DNA of 64,000 nt. Origin: Mallotus nudiflorus (taxonomy: Eukaryota; Streptophyta; Magnoliopsida; Malpighiales; Euphorbiaceae). Positions 13,850 to 26,443 of this stretch are shown here, one piece after another. The notes under the pieces were generated by a model, which was given only the letters and a program-made list of their open reading frames with translations, did no database searches and was not told the DNA's origin. Numbering within the stretch: position 1 is the stretch's first letter; each line of letters begins with the position of its first letter. Where the stretch lies: the NCBI GenBank assembly GCA_947683625.1, contig CANTUR010000639.1, forward strand, positions 620,001 to 684,000, in the 5' to 3' direction. The translations under genes and the position numbers were made by a program.

Positions 13850-13865
13850 ATAAAAGAAAATCTTT
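13850..13865. repeat. LINE target-site duplication, right copy
   Basis: Identical to 8101-8116. It lies directly after the A-rich tail, so the exact left boundary is ambiguous by one or two A. Confidence 0.85.
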
Positions 13866-14411
13866 GGAAAGAATGAAGGAGACAATTGAATATTCTAAAA
13901 CATGCTAAGTAGTTGATGCACTAAGGAAGTTAAAGTCTCTGAAATATACGTTACAACTTGAGAAATTAAGGAGTTAGAGAAGTAGTCTTCAAGCAACACT
14001 GTGCATAAGAGTAACGAAGAAGCAAAGCATAAGAATACAACTTAGCAGCTAATCATCCAAAACTAGACATCCAACAATCACTCATCAAATCACATCCAAA
14101 ATTCATCTAGCTTTTATTTTCTTTAGCAAACTTTGTTGATGAGCTTATTTACCTTAAATTTTTAAAGACTTTCAATTTATTTTTTGCAATATATAAATTT
14201 TCTTTAAGTAATTGTTCATTACACTATCAATTTTCATTTAGTTAATTCAAACTTCATTAAATTTATAAAATCTCATTGGAATTCGAGCTAATTGTGGTAA
14301 AAGAACTTGAAAATCCTGAATAAAAGTCAGGCTTTACTTTGAGAAAATAATTTTTTGGCATGCTTGCACATTAAAAATAACCCAGTTTGCCAAAAAAAAA
14401 TTGCACTAACA
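13866..14411 (+). repeat. Right LTR, second part (after LINE)
   Basis: Continues the alignment with the left LTR from about 2640 to 3185 and ends ACTAACA, giving the expected CA terminus. Confidence 0.75.
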
Positions 14412-15058
14412 TAACTAAAAAGATAAAATCTAAATTTCCGAAAAAAAGTAAAATCTAAAAGACTCTTCGTAGTATATAAATTGATAAACGTAATTAGACT
14501 ATATAACTGTATGTTTATAAATTATTGTTAACTAAGATAAATGTTTAGATTGTATAACAAATAGTAACAAGTATAGTATAATTCTCATAAATTTTAAATA
14601 TAAAAATTTCAAGATGATGTAATAAAAAATTAAAGAAAATGATCTTATGTTTGTTAATTATAAAGAATATACAAGTTTGTTAATTCAAAGTGAAAAATTA
14701 AAAATAAAAAACTTTTAATTATAAGTGATACAAAAGTTTAAAATTGAAAATAAAAAATGTAACTAGAATTTAAAAATAAAAACAAATATCTGAAAAAATA
14801 AATATAGAAAATTAAAAATTTTAAAAATATGAAATGACAAAACAATAAAGATTAATGACTTATTAATATAATAAAAGTACAATTAATAAGAGATATAAAA
14901 AATTTATACATTAAAGTAAATAAATAGAGAAAATGAATAATGCCACATCAAAGATTAATTTTACTTGATATTAGATAAATATTGTAATATACAAAATTAA
15001 TTTTTTTACTGTCTTTCTAATTTTTCTACTTTTTAAGATTTTTTTTTTTTTTTTTTTG
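14412..15058. other. AT-rich spacer
   Basis: Very AT-rich DNA with no gene. It ends in a run of T (15039-15057) directly before the LINE remnant. Confidence 0.6.
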
Positions 15059-16250
15059 GAATTTGGGGATTTAAAGCCCAGGGACCAGATGGTTTTCTAG
15101 GTTTCTTTTTCCAAAATATTTAGAGTATAGTGGGTCCTTTTATCATTTTGGTTGTTAATTAAAAGGCTCCAGTGGATTTAAAAAATCAATTAATGAATAA
15201 TTATATAGGAGTCAATAATCTAAAATCAACATATATGTATTTAGGACTTCCTTCTTTTTGGGGTAGAGCTAAGAAACAAGCTTTAAGTTTTATTCAAGAT
15301 AGAATTATTCTAAAAACTCAGTCATGGAAGCACAAATTACAGTCATATGTGGGTAAAGAGGTAATGTTAAAAGCAGTCCTAATTGCTTTACCAACCTGTG
15401 CAATCTCTTGTTTCAAGTTCCCTAAAGGTTTTTGTACAGATTTAAATGCTACTTTAGCCAAATTTTGGTGAGGTAGTAATCCTGAGAGGAAAGTGCTGCA
15501 TTTGGCAAAATGGGAAACACTGGCTACTTGAAAATTTAAGGGTGGCTTGGGTTCAAAGATCTAGACAAATTTAACAGTGCCTTCTTAGAAAAATAAGTTT
15601 GGAGGGTGATAGTAAATCCAGATTGTATGTAGACCAGAATACTGAAGAGTTTATATTTTCCTCATACATCCTTTCTTTAAACTAAGATAGGATGCATGCC
15701 TTCTTGGGGTAGTGCAAGCTTGATAAAAAGCTAGAGACTTATTTAAATGTGAGTTTAGATATAACATAAGAAATGGGAGATTTGTATGCATTTGGGATGA
15801 TTCCTGGATTCTTGAATCTCTTAACTTTAGTCTCTACTGACAAATCTAGCCTAACAGAGTCTTTAATAATGGCAGATTTAATTTTGCCAATTCAAAAGAG
15901 ATGGAATGTGGATTTGTTGCAGAGAATTCAAAATATCCTTTTGGGTGATGCTTCTATTTCAGATAGGATTGTTTGTGGAGCTAAATAGATTAAGTCTCCT
16001 CTTATTGCTGAGGTAGATGCATCTGCCTTGGAGATTGAAGCGATTGTTAAAACTATCTTTAGTAAACTCAATTGTTTTGATCTGATCTCTTTTAGTTGGA
16101 TCAAAAGAGATAAAAATTGTGTAGTTGATTAGGTATCTAAAGCGGTTGGATCTCATAGGCTCCCTCTTAATTGGTTATGTAATGTATTTAATGAGCTTTT
16201 AGTTATTTTTATAATATATTTTCGTTATTTGGCAAAAAAAAAAAAAAAAA
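15059..16250 (+). pseudogene. Second LINE remnant, internally deleted
   Basis: Starts with the reverse-transcriptase motif QGPDGF (about 15082-15099). Within 60 codons it jumps to the YLGLPSFWGRAKKQ region (from 15235), so most of the polymerase palm has been deleted. It then continues through the usual C-terminal thumb and zinc-finger-like part to an RNase H tail (about 16000-16190), with stops and frame changes. A run of A (16234-16250) is the 3' tail. It differs clearly from the LINE at 8117-13849, so it is a separate insertion. No target duplication was found. Confidence 0.8.
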
Positions 16251-16932
16251 TCTTAAACATTATTTGTGTGAAAAAATCTCTAGTCTATTAATGATAAAGA
16301 AATAGTATAATTTTGATATGATAAAATTTGTCAACGATATATAATGGTTTAATAAATGTCATTAATAGATACTGAAAACAATATTAATCTAAATTAATAA
16401 ATACTTATAATGTTAATTTTTTTAATTATTGGCCATTTACAACTTACCACACTGATAATTTTTTTTTTAATTGGGAAGGAAAAGTAATGGTCAAATGTTT
16501 TACCTATGTATATTTTAAAAAAAATTATTTCACTAAACTTCTTAATTTTCTGAGTCTTTAAAGACGATACTGTCAATATTTAATTGTACATACTAAAATG
16601 AATTTTAAAATTTGCTCCATATTCTCAAATAATAATGATCATATTAAATAATATAAGACAAAAAAATTAAAATTTAAAATTATAGGAGAATCCTTTTAAG
16701 CTATAATTTATATTTTAGTTTTCTCACTATTAAAATATTCATACATTTATCATTAAAGTCTATAAATTTGAAAATGTTAAAAATAAGAAAAAAAAATAAA
16801 TGCACAAAATTATAAGTGACATAAGAAAATACATGATAGTCAAACCAAGCATTCACTCATTTTCCTGTTAAAAAAAAAAAAAAACCACCCATTTTTTATA
16901 CAAAGTATTCTTGATACAAATATTATAGTATT

Positions 16933-17520
16933 AAGAGGTGTTTGGTTTAACTAAAAGAGTGGAGTTGATGACTATTCATTTCCTATTAGCTATAAAATAA
17001 GATAGCTGATAGTTATTGTGATATCTATCAGCTATGATTCATCTCAGCTCCAATTTAGAGTTTTTTTTTTTTATGAATAACTCTCATATATCTAAATAAA
17101 ACTACTTAATTAACAGTATCTTTTTAAATATAATTACTTAAATATCCTTATTTTTTAAAATTAAACTAATATTAATTTATATTAATTTGTATCCTTATCT
17201 TAGCTATATTAAATTTATATTATTATTATTATTATTAAAATTAAGCATATTATTTTCAATATTTAAAAATTATAGATGTAAAATATATATTAAAATTAAT
17301 ACGTATAATAAATACAATTCAACATATAAATAAATAAATAAATAAATTATAATAAATGTAAATTTTAAAATTTTTTAAAAATTAATTAATATCTATATGG
17401 TAATTTAACATATAAATATCAATAGTTGTAAATGGTTTCACCAAACATATAACATTAATCAGTTACCAGCTAACAGTAACAACTATTAACAATCAATAAT
17501 AGTCAAACCAAACAGACTCT
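16933..17520. mobile_element. MITE-like element with about 20-bp inverted ends
   Basis: The left end AGAGGTGTTTGGTTTAACT and the reverse complement of the right end, AGAGTCTGTTTGGTTTGACT, match at most positions. Just inside, motifs such as TATCAGCTA and TTACCAGCTAACAG occur in opposite orientation near the two ends. There is no coding capacity. The GTTTGGTTT ends are of a type common in plant hAT-like MITEs. I could not find a clean 8-bp target duplication, so the class is uncertain. Confidence 0.55.
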
Positions 17521-19900
17521 AAATCTGAGTTTTTTAGCTGAAAAGATAAAAAGTTAAACTAAAAAAGAGTATAAGGTAAAAAGTTAAATTAAAAAGTTTA
17601 TTTTTAAAAAATTGAAAAATTATAAATTTGATCTCTAATATTATAGGATGGTAATTATTTACTTTTTAATAAATGAGGAGAATTTTATCTTTGCAAATAG
17701 TTTAGGCGCTATGAAATGGTTTCTACTAGTTGATTAAAAAAAAAAAAAAAGGTTTTCACCATTTGCTCCTTATCTATACTATAAATAAGGGAAAAAAAAT
17801 TTTGGACAAAAAAGAATATGTATGTTTTATATAATTATATAAATAGTCTTGTTTTGTTTTTGAAAATTTTATAACTATTGAAAATGATTTGAGTTTTTAT
17901 TTTAAAATTTAAACTTTTATAATTTGAAATCATATAGATTTAAGCTAAAATTAAACAATTTATATTATCTTTATCATCAAATTTAATAAAATATGTAAAT
18001 TATAAAAGTATTATTATCAGGTCCATATATAACTATTTAGAAAAATCTTGTTGAAATATTAATTAATTTATATATTTTTGTAATTCATATTAAATAATTA
18101 AAAATATTATAAAATGATAAAAATAATAGATGCATATAAATTATGACTAATTTCATATATTTAATTTTATCTTGTTATTTAAATCTTTTATTGATCTTAT
18201 ATTCTCTTTTTAAATAGATAAGTTTTTAATCTCATCCACCAGCTAATTGGGACAAATATAGAATATTCGTTGATGGAAAATCAAAAGTAATAACATGAGT
18301 TATCAATTAGAGAGGTAAATGTTTTGGACAAAAAATAAATGTTTATATATCTATATTATCTGTAAATTTATACAATATATGGGGTAATGTTTTAATAAAA
18401 ATATTTCATTTTACAAGTTGAGATAAAAGTGCCAACCCGCTAGGGAGGGATGAAAAATTAGTTATACTATTTTAAACATCTATTACATATGAAAAAAAAA
18501 CATAGATTGAAAAAAAACTTTTATTTTAAGTTAAATATGTATTTTGAATTTCTATATAAATAATAAATGAAGTAGTTTAATTTATACTAATACTGACAAT
18601 AAACTTTTATTTTATATTGAATAGATATTTTAAATTTTAAATTTGGAAATAATTAGTAAGGTAATTTAATTTATAAAAAAAATTTATATCTAAACATGTT
18701 AAATATATAAGTAACTAATAAAATAATTGAGTTACAAAATTTAAAAATTTTGTTACGAATAAAAATTTATTTATGAATTATTTTTCTTTTTATTAATATT
18801 ATTTAGTTATAAAATTAAAAATTAGATGATAAGTATTACCCAATTTCATTTTTAAATGAAACATATTAATAGCAAACCAAATTTTTGTATTTTTTATATT
18901 GATTTTTTCCTTTTTTTATTTTGTTATTATTAAATAATGTATCTATTTTTTTGGTAGGCTAAAAAATCTAAATATGTGCATTTGTAATCTATTTATAAGT
19001 AATTGGAAACTTACCATTTGAAAACATTTACTAGATAACTATGAAATTCACTCTACATATTAAAATTGAAAAAATTTAATGTATATTTGTTTTCTATTTT
19101 ATATTCATAAATTCAATATTACAACTCACAAATAATTAAAAAAAAAAATTATTCTTTCATGTTTCATATTTATTTTATTGTTCTTGTTTTAATTCATTTA
19201 CATTGTGATCAACGATGAATATATATTTGTGTTGTATAATAGAGGCAAAAAATTTTTTGAAATAATATTTTATTTTTCCAAAATTATTTTTGTTTATTTT
19301 CTTATTTATTTAATCATTTTATATTTATTATTTTTTAATAATTTTACTTTTTAACTTAATATTATAAATATATTTATTTAATAATAATATAAATCAATTG
19401 CAAGAAAAAAAATAAGTTGAAAAAATCTAGCTCTCTTATAAAATGTTTCAACAAACCAACATATGCAATTTTCAAAAAAAAAAAGAAAGAGATATGCATG
19501 GATTGATGAATCATGAAAATGAATGAAGATTTAAAAAATAAAGAAACAAATAAATATCTGCCCAAGTTACCCCAGAAATTGGGTTAGGAGAATTTGGTCA
19601 ATTAGTAAGTCAACCCAATCCACACATTAGCACGAACAAAAAAAAAAAAAAAAAAAAGGAAAATAAATGGGGCTATACCCATCTACATCATGTTGTGATG
19701 GACTTTGGGTCCATTTGCATCATTTTCACCACACACAAAAATAATATTTTGGAAAATATTTTAAAAAAAAAAAAACTAAAAGATAAAGAACATCAAATCC
19801 TCAAACAAATTTAAATCTCAATTCTACCCTTTTGAATAATATTTTTTTCTTAAAAACATTATAAAAAATATTTCCTTTTTTTTTTTTTCTAATTCCTCAA
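17521..19900. other. AT-rich intergenic DNA
   Basis: No gene or clear repeat seen. It contains several A or T runs (for example 19639-19658) and ends at the probable promoter of the PP2A gene. Confidence 0.55.
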
Positions 19901-20249
19901 TCATCAAAACAAAGATGAAGATTTTTTTTTTTTTTTGACCTTTCTTTTTGGGTTTGAAAATAGCGATTAGATTAGATTAGAGAGTGAGAGAGGTGCTTTT
20001 GCTATTTTTGTAAAGCTAACATTTTTCTATTCTCTTTTTTTTTTCCTTTTAATTTTTTAATCTCTTCGAAATCAATTCAATTCGGACAGATACATCAAAA
20101 CCATTTTAGGGTTCTTGTTGTCCCTTTTGCATGATTCTATGGGTGTTTCATGGCCCAGGGATTTAGTGGTTTGATTTCTTTGTTTGGTCCTTCGCTGTTT
20201 CTTGTTTAGCTTCTGTTTTCCTGGGTGTGTGCGCCTTCCTCTGCATTTA

Positions 20250-20298
<49 letters not shown>

Positions 20299-20669
20299 CA
20301 GATGAAAGCCAAGCTCCTCTCCAACACAATCAAAAACTCAGATTTTTAGGGTTTTCTCTTGCATTATCAGATCTCTCAGTTCATAAAAGTAAGTTTTTGT
20401 TTCGTCTTTCGTTACCCTTTTAATTCAAAATCCTTTCTTTTACAATTGCAGACTTGTAGTTTCAGAAGCTTTTCTTTTCTTTTTTTTGTTTTTTTTTTTT
20501 TTTTTGTTTTCTGGGTTTCAATGCACGATATGAATTAGGGTTCTGTTGATCAACTATGGACAGGTCTTCGTTTTCAAGTGTTTTAATTTAAGGTTGGAGC
20601 TTTGATTTAGCGTTATTGGGATTAGTTAGGATATTAGGGCTTGTGGTAGGGCTAGGTTTTTTAGTAACT
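19901..20669 (+). promoter_or_regulatory. Promoter and 5' leader of the PP2A B56 gene
   Basis: CT-rich and T-rich runs around 19920-20060 are typical of plant promoters and leaders. No unambiguous TATA box was chosen. The probable leader has three short upstream reading frames, at 20131-20166 (12 codons), 20521-20538 (6 codons) and 20556-20591 (12 codons). It also has a 44-A run followed by TTTGCAG, and a GTAAGT...TTGCAG pair at 20391-20452 that could be a small leader intron. Which parts are transcribed cannot be decided from the sequence. Confidence 0.5.
20251..20294. repeat. A44 homopolymer in the gene leader
   Basis: Forty-four A without interruption, flanked by CATTTAC on the left and TTTGCAG on the right. 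Its length is likely to vary between alleles and reads. No target duplication was seen that would make it the tail of a retrocopy. Confidence 0.9.
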
Positions 20670-23600
20670 ATGATCAAACAGATACTGGGCAAGCTACCTC
20701 GAAAACCTTCAAAATCATCAAATAGTGACTTGAACAATGATGGTGGTGTCAATGTTTATCCATCTATTGACTCTTCCCATGGCCCCAATTCTGTAAGCAA
20801 CTTAAAGCAGTCATCTATTTCATCCAAGTCTTCAAATTTGGGTTCGGGTGCTTCGCGGACATATAATGGGAGTCTTGCTTCACAGAACAAGTCTAATCAA
20901 GGGAAAAAATCCGCTCCTGGTTCTGGCCAAGTAGGTCCTGTTTTGGCTTCCGGGACGTATGAAGCATTGCCTAGCTTCAGGGATGTTCCTAGTTCGGAGA
21001 AGCAGAATCTCTTTCTTAGGAAGTTGAGTATGTGCTGTGTTGTTTTTGATTTTAGTGATCCTTCTAAAAATCTTAGGGAGAAGGATATTAAGAGGCAAAC
21101 GTTGCTTGAGCTTGTTGATTATATCTCTTCAGTGACATCAAAGTTCAATGAGGTGACTATGCAAGAGATCACAAAGATGGTGGCGATTAATTTGTTTAGA
21201 ACTCTTCCATCTACGAACCATGATAACAAGATCCTAGAAATGTTTGACCCAGAAGAGGATGAGCCAACTATGGAGCCAGCATGGCCTCATCTTCAAATTG
21301 TGTATGAATTTCTTCTTAGATTTGTGGCTTCAACAGAGACTGATGCAAAGCTTGCAAAGAGATATATTGATCATTCATTTGTGTTGAGGTTGCTGGATTT
21401 GTTCGACTCTGAGGATCAGAGAGAGAGGGAATATTTGAAGACGATATTGCACCGTATATATGGAAAATTTATGGTACATCGCCCATTTATACGGAAAGCT
21501 ATAAACAATATTTTTTACCGTTTCATATTTGAGACAGAGAGGCATAATGGGATCGCAGAACTGCTTGAGATTTTAGGCAGCATAATTAATGGGTTTGCTT
21601 TGCCATTGAAGGAAGAGCACAAGCTCTTTCTAGTACGTGCCTTGATTCCTCTTCACAAGCCCAAGTGTGTTTCTTTGTATCATCAGCAACTTTCATATTG
21701 TATCACTCAGTTTGTGGAAAAAGATTTCAAGCTTGCTGATACTGTTATCCGAGGTCTGTTAAAGTACTGGCCCATAACAAATAGTTCCAAGGAGGTTATG
21801 TTCCTTGGTGAGTTGGAGGAAGTCTTAGAAGCCACTCAAGCAGCAGAGTTCCAGCGTTGCATGGTCCCCTTATTCCGTCAAATTGGTCGCTGTCTCAACA
21901 GTTCACATTTTCAGGTATTAATTTAGAGTAGTTGTATTTTATGTGTTACACCACTAACAATGTCATCCTCAGTGGCTCCTAATTAGCCTTCATATATATT
22001 TATGTTATTGCAATCAGAATTTTTTTCAAGTTAATTTCCATGTCTTGATGGTTTAAAATATAATTAAAAAAATAACGATGATTAAATTGAGCTGTGAGAC
22101 ATAGAGGAATTTGTCTGCATAGCCGATCTCAAATGGTCTGAGATTAAGTTTGAGTTTAAGTATATGGCTACTATATTCTCATTTAAAAGGACAACTAGGT
22201 AGTTGAATTTGATGTGGCAATTTGGATGCTGGTGACAACTTTATTTCTTAATAGATTGTAACCTTGTACATAGATATGAAAACCATGTAGCACTTTTTGA
22301 TGTGGTATCAGACTTAGCTACTCTTTGGCTCTTGTGAATGATGCGGAAATAATTTTTCATCTACTTTCTTTTCTGAAAATTATTTTTCATGTAGCTTGGA
22401 ACCAAAGCACTTATTGTCATGTTTGTTGTTCCTTTGGAGCTAGTAGCATGTCTTAGAGATAAAGTGTGTGCAGAAGAATGTCTTTATATACGTAAGTGGT
22501 AGTAAGCATGTAGCTTCTAAAATTTGAAAGTTGTACAGATATTAATGATGAAGAACGCAAACTTGCAAGTTTTGATGCCAAAAGTACATGCGTTGTTGTT
22601 GTTGTTTTTTTTTTTTTTTTTTTTTTAAAAAACTTTAGCACTAAGTACATACTTGTGAGAGAAACTTTATTGATAATGCACAAAATATTTCAATCTATGA
22701 CTTCAAAATACTTAGTCTGAACTGTATGTCTTTCTTAACTTTTTTTTTTATCAGATAAATCTTTCTAACTTGACCATTGATGGCACCGATGATGATGATG
22801 TACACATGGAAAGTTATCGTTTTTCAATACCATTGCTATTGCTTAATTCTTTTGATTTTTCCACTTGCTTGGTTGAGCACCAAATTTCCAAGATGTTTTT
22901 TGACTTGTTGCAAGTTTTTTAACTTTGAAAAATTAAAAATACTTTTTCCTTTAATAATTAATTGGCACTGTATTCATGCCATTTCTTTGTCTAAGTTTTG
23001 GAAACTTCATGACAGAAATTGAACTTCATTTTTTTTTGGGAAAATGTTTTTTTAATGGTATTAGATATATTGAACCTGCGATTGAAACTTTGGTTGTTTT
23101 TGATGCTGTATTGTAGAAAAAATGGGCATTAGGCTATTGCTAGTCTACTTTTGAAACATATAGTGACATTTTGTGCTCAAAGAGTGAAGATGTCTGTTGG
23201 ATTGTTCAACAGCTAGAAATCTCTCTCTACTAAATTTTTAATTTTCTTAGAAAGGAAATAATGTATGCGCAAGTGTATTGAATTTGGAAAATACACAAGC
23301 AACACAAAGGATTGAATGTAAAGAAATGCACTTCCTATTAAAAGGATATCCAGGAAGTCTTAATAGGAAATACACTGATTGTGAAAATGAATTATGGCAG
23401 GGTATGCCTTTATACTTTACTTGAAACAAGTGCAACTACTTTATTTGCAGAAGATGGTAATTTTTTTTACAGTCATTCTAGGCTTCCTGTTATCCCTGCC
23501 TGTATTTTAAGCTTATTTAGGCATGTCTTAGTAAATTGAAACATTATAAAAAGCTAGCAGGCAGCAACCATAAATCTCCACCTATTGGTGCAAAACAGAT

Positions 23601-25191
23601 GCTCCGTTAGCTGACTATATCTCAAAGTACATAGTATTAGTCAATATTCAATGAATAATATGATTCCTCATGATCAATGGTGTGGGTCTTCCCAAAACAG
23701 CAGCCTGATTAACATGCAATTGTAGCAGCACCTGTCTTCCCATGGAGCTGCTCATTTCATTATAATAATAATATCTGCATCATACTCTTTCTTGTGGACA
23801 ATGGATACCCCATAACTAGAAAGACTGATTTATGGTGTCAATTGATATGCCCTTTTATATGGTATGGATGAATGCAGATATCCCTGTTATCTGGTAGGAA
23901 CAAATGCATTTGTATTTGGAGCAAACTATTAATGACAAAAATCTTAAAGATTTGACTCTAAATTATCAGCTCTTATATGATACCTATGTTGCAAATAATA
24001 GTGCTAATGTAGTAAATATTTTTTTCTTTTTGAATTACTCACTAAGGATTCATCAATCACTTGTTTGTGAAGTTGTTAAAGGCACGCTAGCACAAGCCCT
24101 AGCACCTCAAACACCAAAAGGCAGGCAATGTTAATAAGGCGTGTGTCTTATTGTCAAAGTGCACCTCTGTAATGTTTTAGTTTACAATTGGTTTTTACCA
24201 ATTGCTTTAGTTGATTCTTCTTTTATGGATCTCTAGCATTAATTTGTATATGTAGGTGACCATATAGACATCTTATTCATGCTAAATTGAAATATATATA
24301 TCATTTTTTTAAAAAGAAGATTTTTTTTCTCTCTTTTGCACCTCAGGTCACTTGGTTGCCCCTGCCTGCACCTTGCACTTAGGCTCCAGGACCCCTTTGT
24401 GCCTAAATGCGTTTTTTGCCTTTAATAACTAGGCTTGTTTGTTGGCTGGTTAAAAAATAGGGTAATAAATGTTTGGTGGGCTAAGAGAATGGATTTTATG
24501 GTGTTCAGTTTTAGAAGAGTGAATAAAGTGGTGGACCAAATTTACATCAATGTAAGTTATGTGGGGTATAGTATTAAAAAATGTGGGATGGAAGTATATT
24601 GTCGGTGCTATTGAGTTGTATCCTTCCAAAAAAATAGCATCATGAAGGTTTTACTAATTGTACTAATAAAAATGAATAAAGCTTTACTCTTTATAGGCAG
24701 TGCATGTATTTTGCTGTACCACTCAGAGTAGGCTCCATTTGTTATAGATGCTTGTTAGATTTTATGCATGCTCATCATGTTAAATGTTGTTGTCTTTGCA
24801 GGTTGCGGAACGTGCGTTGTTTTTGTGGAACAATGATCATATAAGGAATTTGATCACACAAAATCGGAAAGTAATACTGCCTATTATCTTCCCAGCTTTG
24901 GAGAGAAACACAAGGGGTCACTGGAACCTAGCTGTTCAGAGTCTGACTCTGAATGTAAGGAAGATATTTTCAGATGCTGATCAAGAACTTTTTGATGAGT
25001 GCTTAGTGAAATTCCAAGAAGATGAAGTCAAGGAGAAAGAAGTACAGGAGAAGAGAGAATCAACATGGAAACGGTTGGAGGATGTGGCAGCATCCAAGGC
25101 AATAAGTAATGAGGCTGTGCTTGTGTCAAGGTTCGTCTCTTCTGTAGCAATTACCTCGGGGACAAGTCCACGTGCCACTGCCAGTAGTTGA
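20670..25191 (+). CDS. PP2A regulatory subunit B', B56 family (two exons)
   Basis: Exons 20670-21914 and 24802-25191 give 544 residues. The donor is CAG|GTATTA, the acceptor TTTGCAG|GTT, phase 0, and the intron is 2887 bp. The start ATG gives MIKQILGKLPRKPSKSS, the usual N-terminus of plant B' proteins of the gamma/zeta/eta/theta group. Residues 1-85 are Ser/Asn/Gly-rich and presumably disordered. From about 95 to 500 lies the all-helical B56 repeat fold, with AWPHLQIVYEFLLRFV, FDSEDQREREYLKTILHRIYGKF and ALFLWNNDHI. The 40-residue C-terminus is variable. Known role: B56 subunits direct the PP2A A/C core enzyme to substrates and locations. It does not end in SSL, so the peroxisomal signal of one theta-type isoform is absent. 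No damage is seen; it is probably active. Confidence 0.95.
21915..24801 (+). other. Single intron of the PP2A gene
   Basis: A long intron with GT and AG ends, T-rich throughout. It holds a TTGTTGTTGTT(T)n tract near 22590-22626 and a possible small inverted-repeat element at 24073-24429. No coding sequence was recognised in it. Confidence 0.85.
24073..24429. mobile_element. Possible small MITE inside the intron
   Basis: TTGTTAAAGGCA at the left end and TGCCTTTAATAA at the right end form a 12-bp inverted pair with one mismatch. Both ends are richer in GC than the intron around them and contain GCACCT/AGGTGC-like words. No target duplication was identified. Confidence 0.35.
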
Positions 25192-26443
25192 GAGCCACAG
25201 CAGGTGTAAACTATCGGAGTTTGCACATGTTTGTAACTGAAAGATGCTGGCAGGTACCTTGTTGGATTGATATGGTAATCATTCTGCCTTACATCCCTGT
25301 GGTTTCTCATTTCATCTCATCAGCAGGATAAGTGCAATTTGGGTTCCGAGGGAACTGGTTAATCCTATTTTTGGGTTCTGGGCTTGTTCTGTTTTATTTT
25401 TCATTTCAAGCATTAAAGTGTGTGTGTATTATAAGGGATATGATTTATAGAGGCAGTGCTTAAGATTTCCTACCTGATAATATTTATTTCCCCTGTAATG
25501 ATGCAAAGAATATTGTTCCTTCTGTATTTCAGAGTAGATGATTCCTTCATGGTTTTAGCCTTTACATTGTGGATTTCTAATTTTGAGGAAATAGGGGGCA
25601 TCATCTTTCTCCAGCATGCTATCTAGAAAAGTATTGTTTTGGCATGTTTGCTGCCATCACGTCTGGTGTTCTGCCGAGTAAAACTTTAATGATTTTTAAT
25701 GCGAGCGTTTGTGCCGAGGATATGATAAGTTCGATTTCTAACCGTCTTTGTTCAATGATCCAATAAGCATGGTTCGTCAAACATGTATTTCGCCAACTCT
25801 AAATTTGTTGCAGGCAGGTAATTTTAGCATGGCCAAAAGAGTTATTTTTTTGGTGGTATGTATAACGAAGTTCAAATTAGCAGTAACTGTATTATTCACA
25901 TAAATATCATATTAGCAGCCTCGAATTGGCTACTGTTGATTACTAGATAATAAAGATTGTGGCTACTGATGTTGGTTACTAGATAATAAGGATTGTTGCC
26001 ACTAACATTAATTGTTGATTACCAGTTTTTTGCCCTGGTTGCAGTGGCGGCCTGCTCAAGGGTCGTTTCCACTCGGCTGATAGTTCCAAAACACCTTGGT
26101 AATTGAAGCTCGCATATTTTGATTTTATTACGAAAGTACATCATCACTAATACATGATTTGTATTCTTATTAGGTGGTGGCATCACTTCACAATTGCAAA
26201 TTACAATGTCCACAGATGGTCTGATACAGACGGTTTGATAAAAGCACTAGATAAAAAACTGCTAAATATTATGGAACCTGTAACTCGAAAATAACAAATT
26301 ATCCAGTTAATCATTCATTGAATGGCAATCCAACTTGCAGCTGTTGGGTTAATCTACTTTAGTTCCACAGTGGATGCCCTGGAATAAGCCTTATACGTAG
26401 GATGAGAAGACAAGATGGCTCAGCAAGGGATGCAATCTGGGAT
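25192..26443. other. 3' flanks of two convergent genes
   Basis: Contains the 3' UTR of the PP2A gene and, toward the right, that of the cupin gene on the other strand. A short imperfect repeat with TTACTAGATAATAA occurs at about 25939-25992. I see no other gene. Confidence 0.6.

Larger units (their letters stand above)
2527..14411 (+). mobile_element. Old LTR retrotransposon with nested LINE
   Basis: Two diverged direct repeats, 2527-3185 and 8014-8116 plus 13866-14411, bound this region. Each begins TGTTTGA, and the right one ends TAACA, fitting the TG...CA ends of LTRs. The 5-mers outside are CAACT (2522-2526) and TAACT (14412-14416), a target duplication with one mismatch. The interior is only about 4.8 kb. 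It holds a weak gag-like stretch but no recognisable protease, RT or integrase, so the element is either non-autonomous or too decayed to classify. Orientation is inferred from the gag-like frame. A LINE has split the right LTR. Seen: repeats and ends. Inferred: identity as one element. Confidence 0.75.

Noticed and set aside
20072..20329. Minus-strand ORF with a run of Phe
   Set aside because: Created by the A44 run in the leader.
20616..20669. Start of the PP2A protein at TTG 20616
   Set aside because: Not an ATG; the conserved family start MIKQ is at 20670.
24981..25310. Minus-strand ORF of 109 codons
   Set aside because: Antisense shadow of PP2A exon 2.
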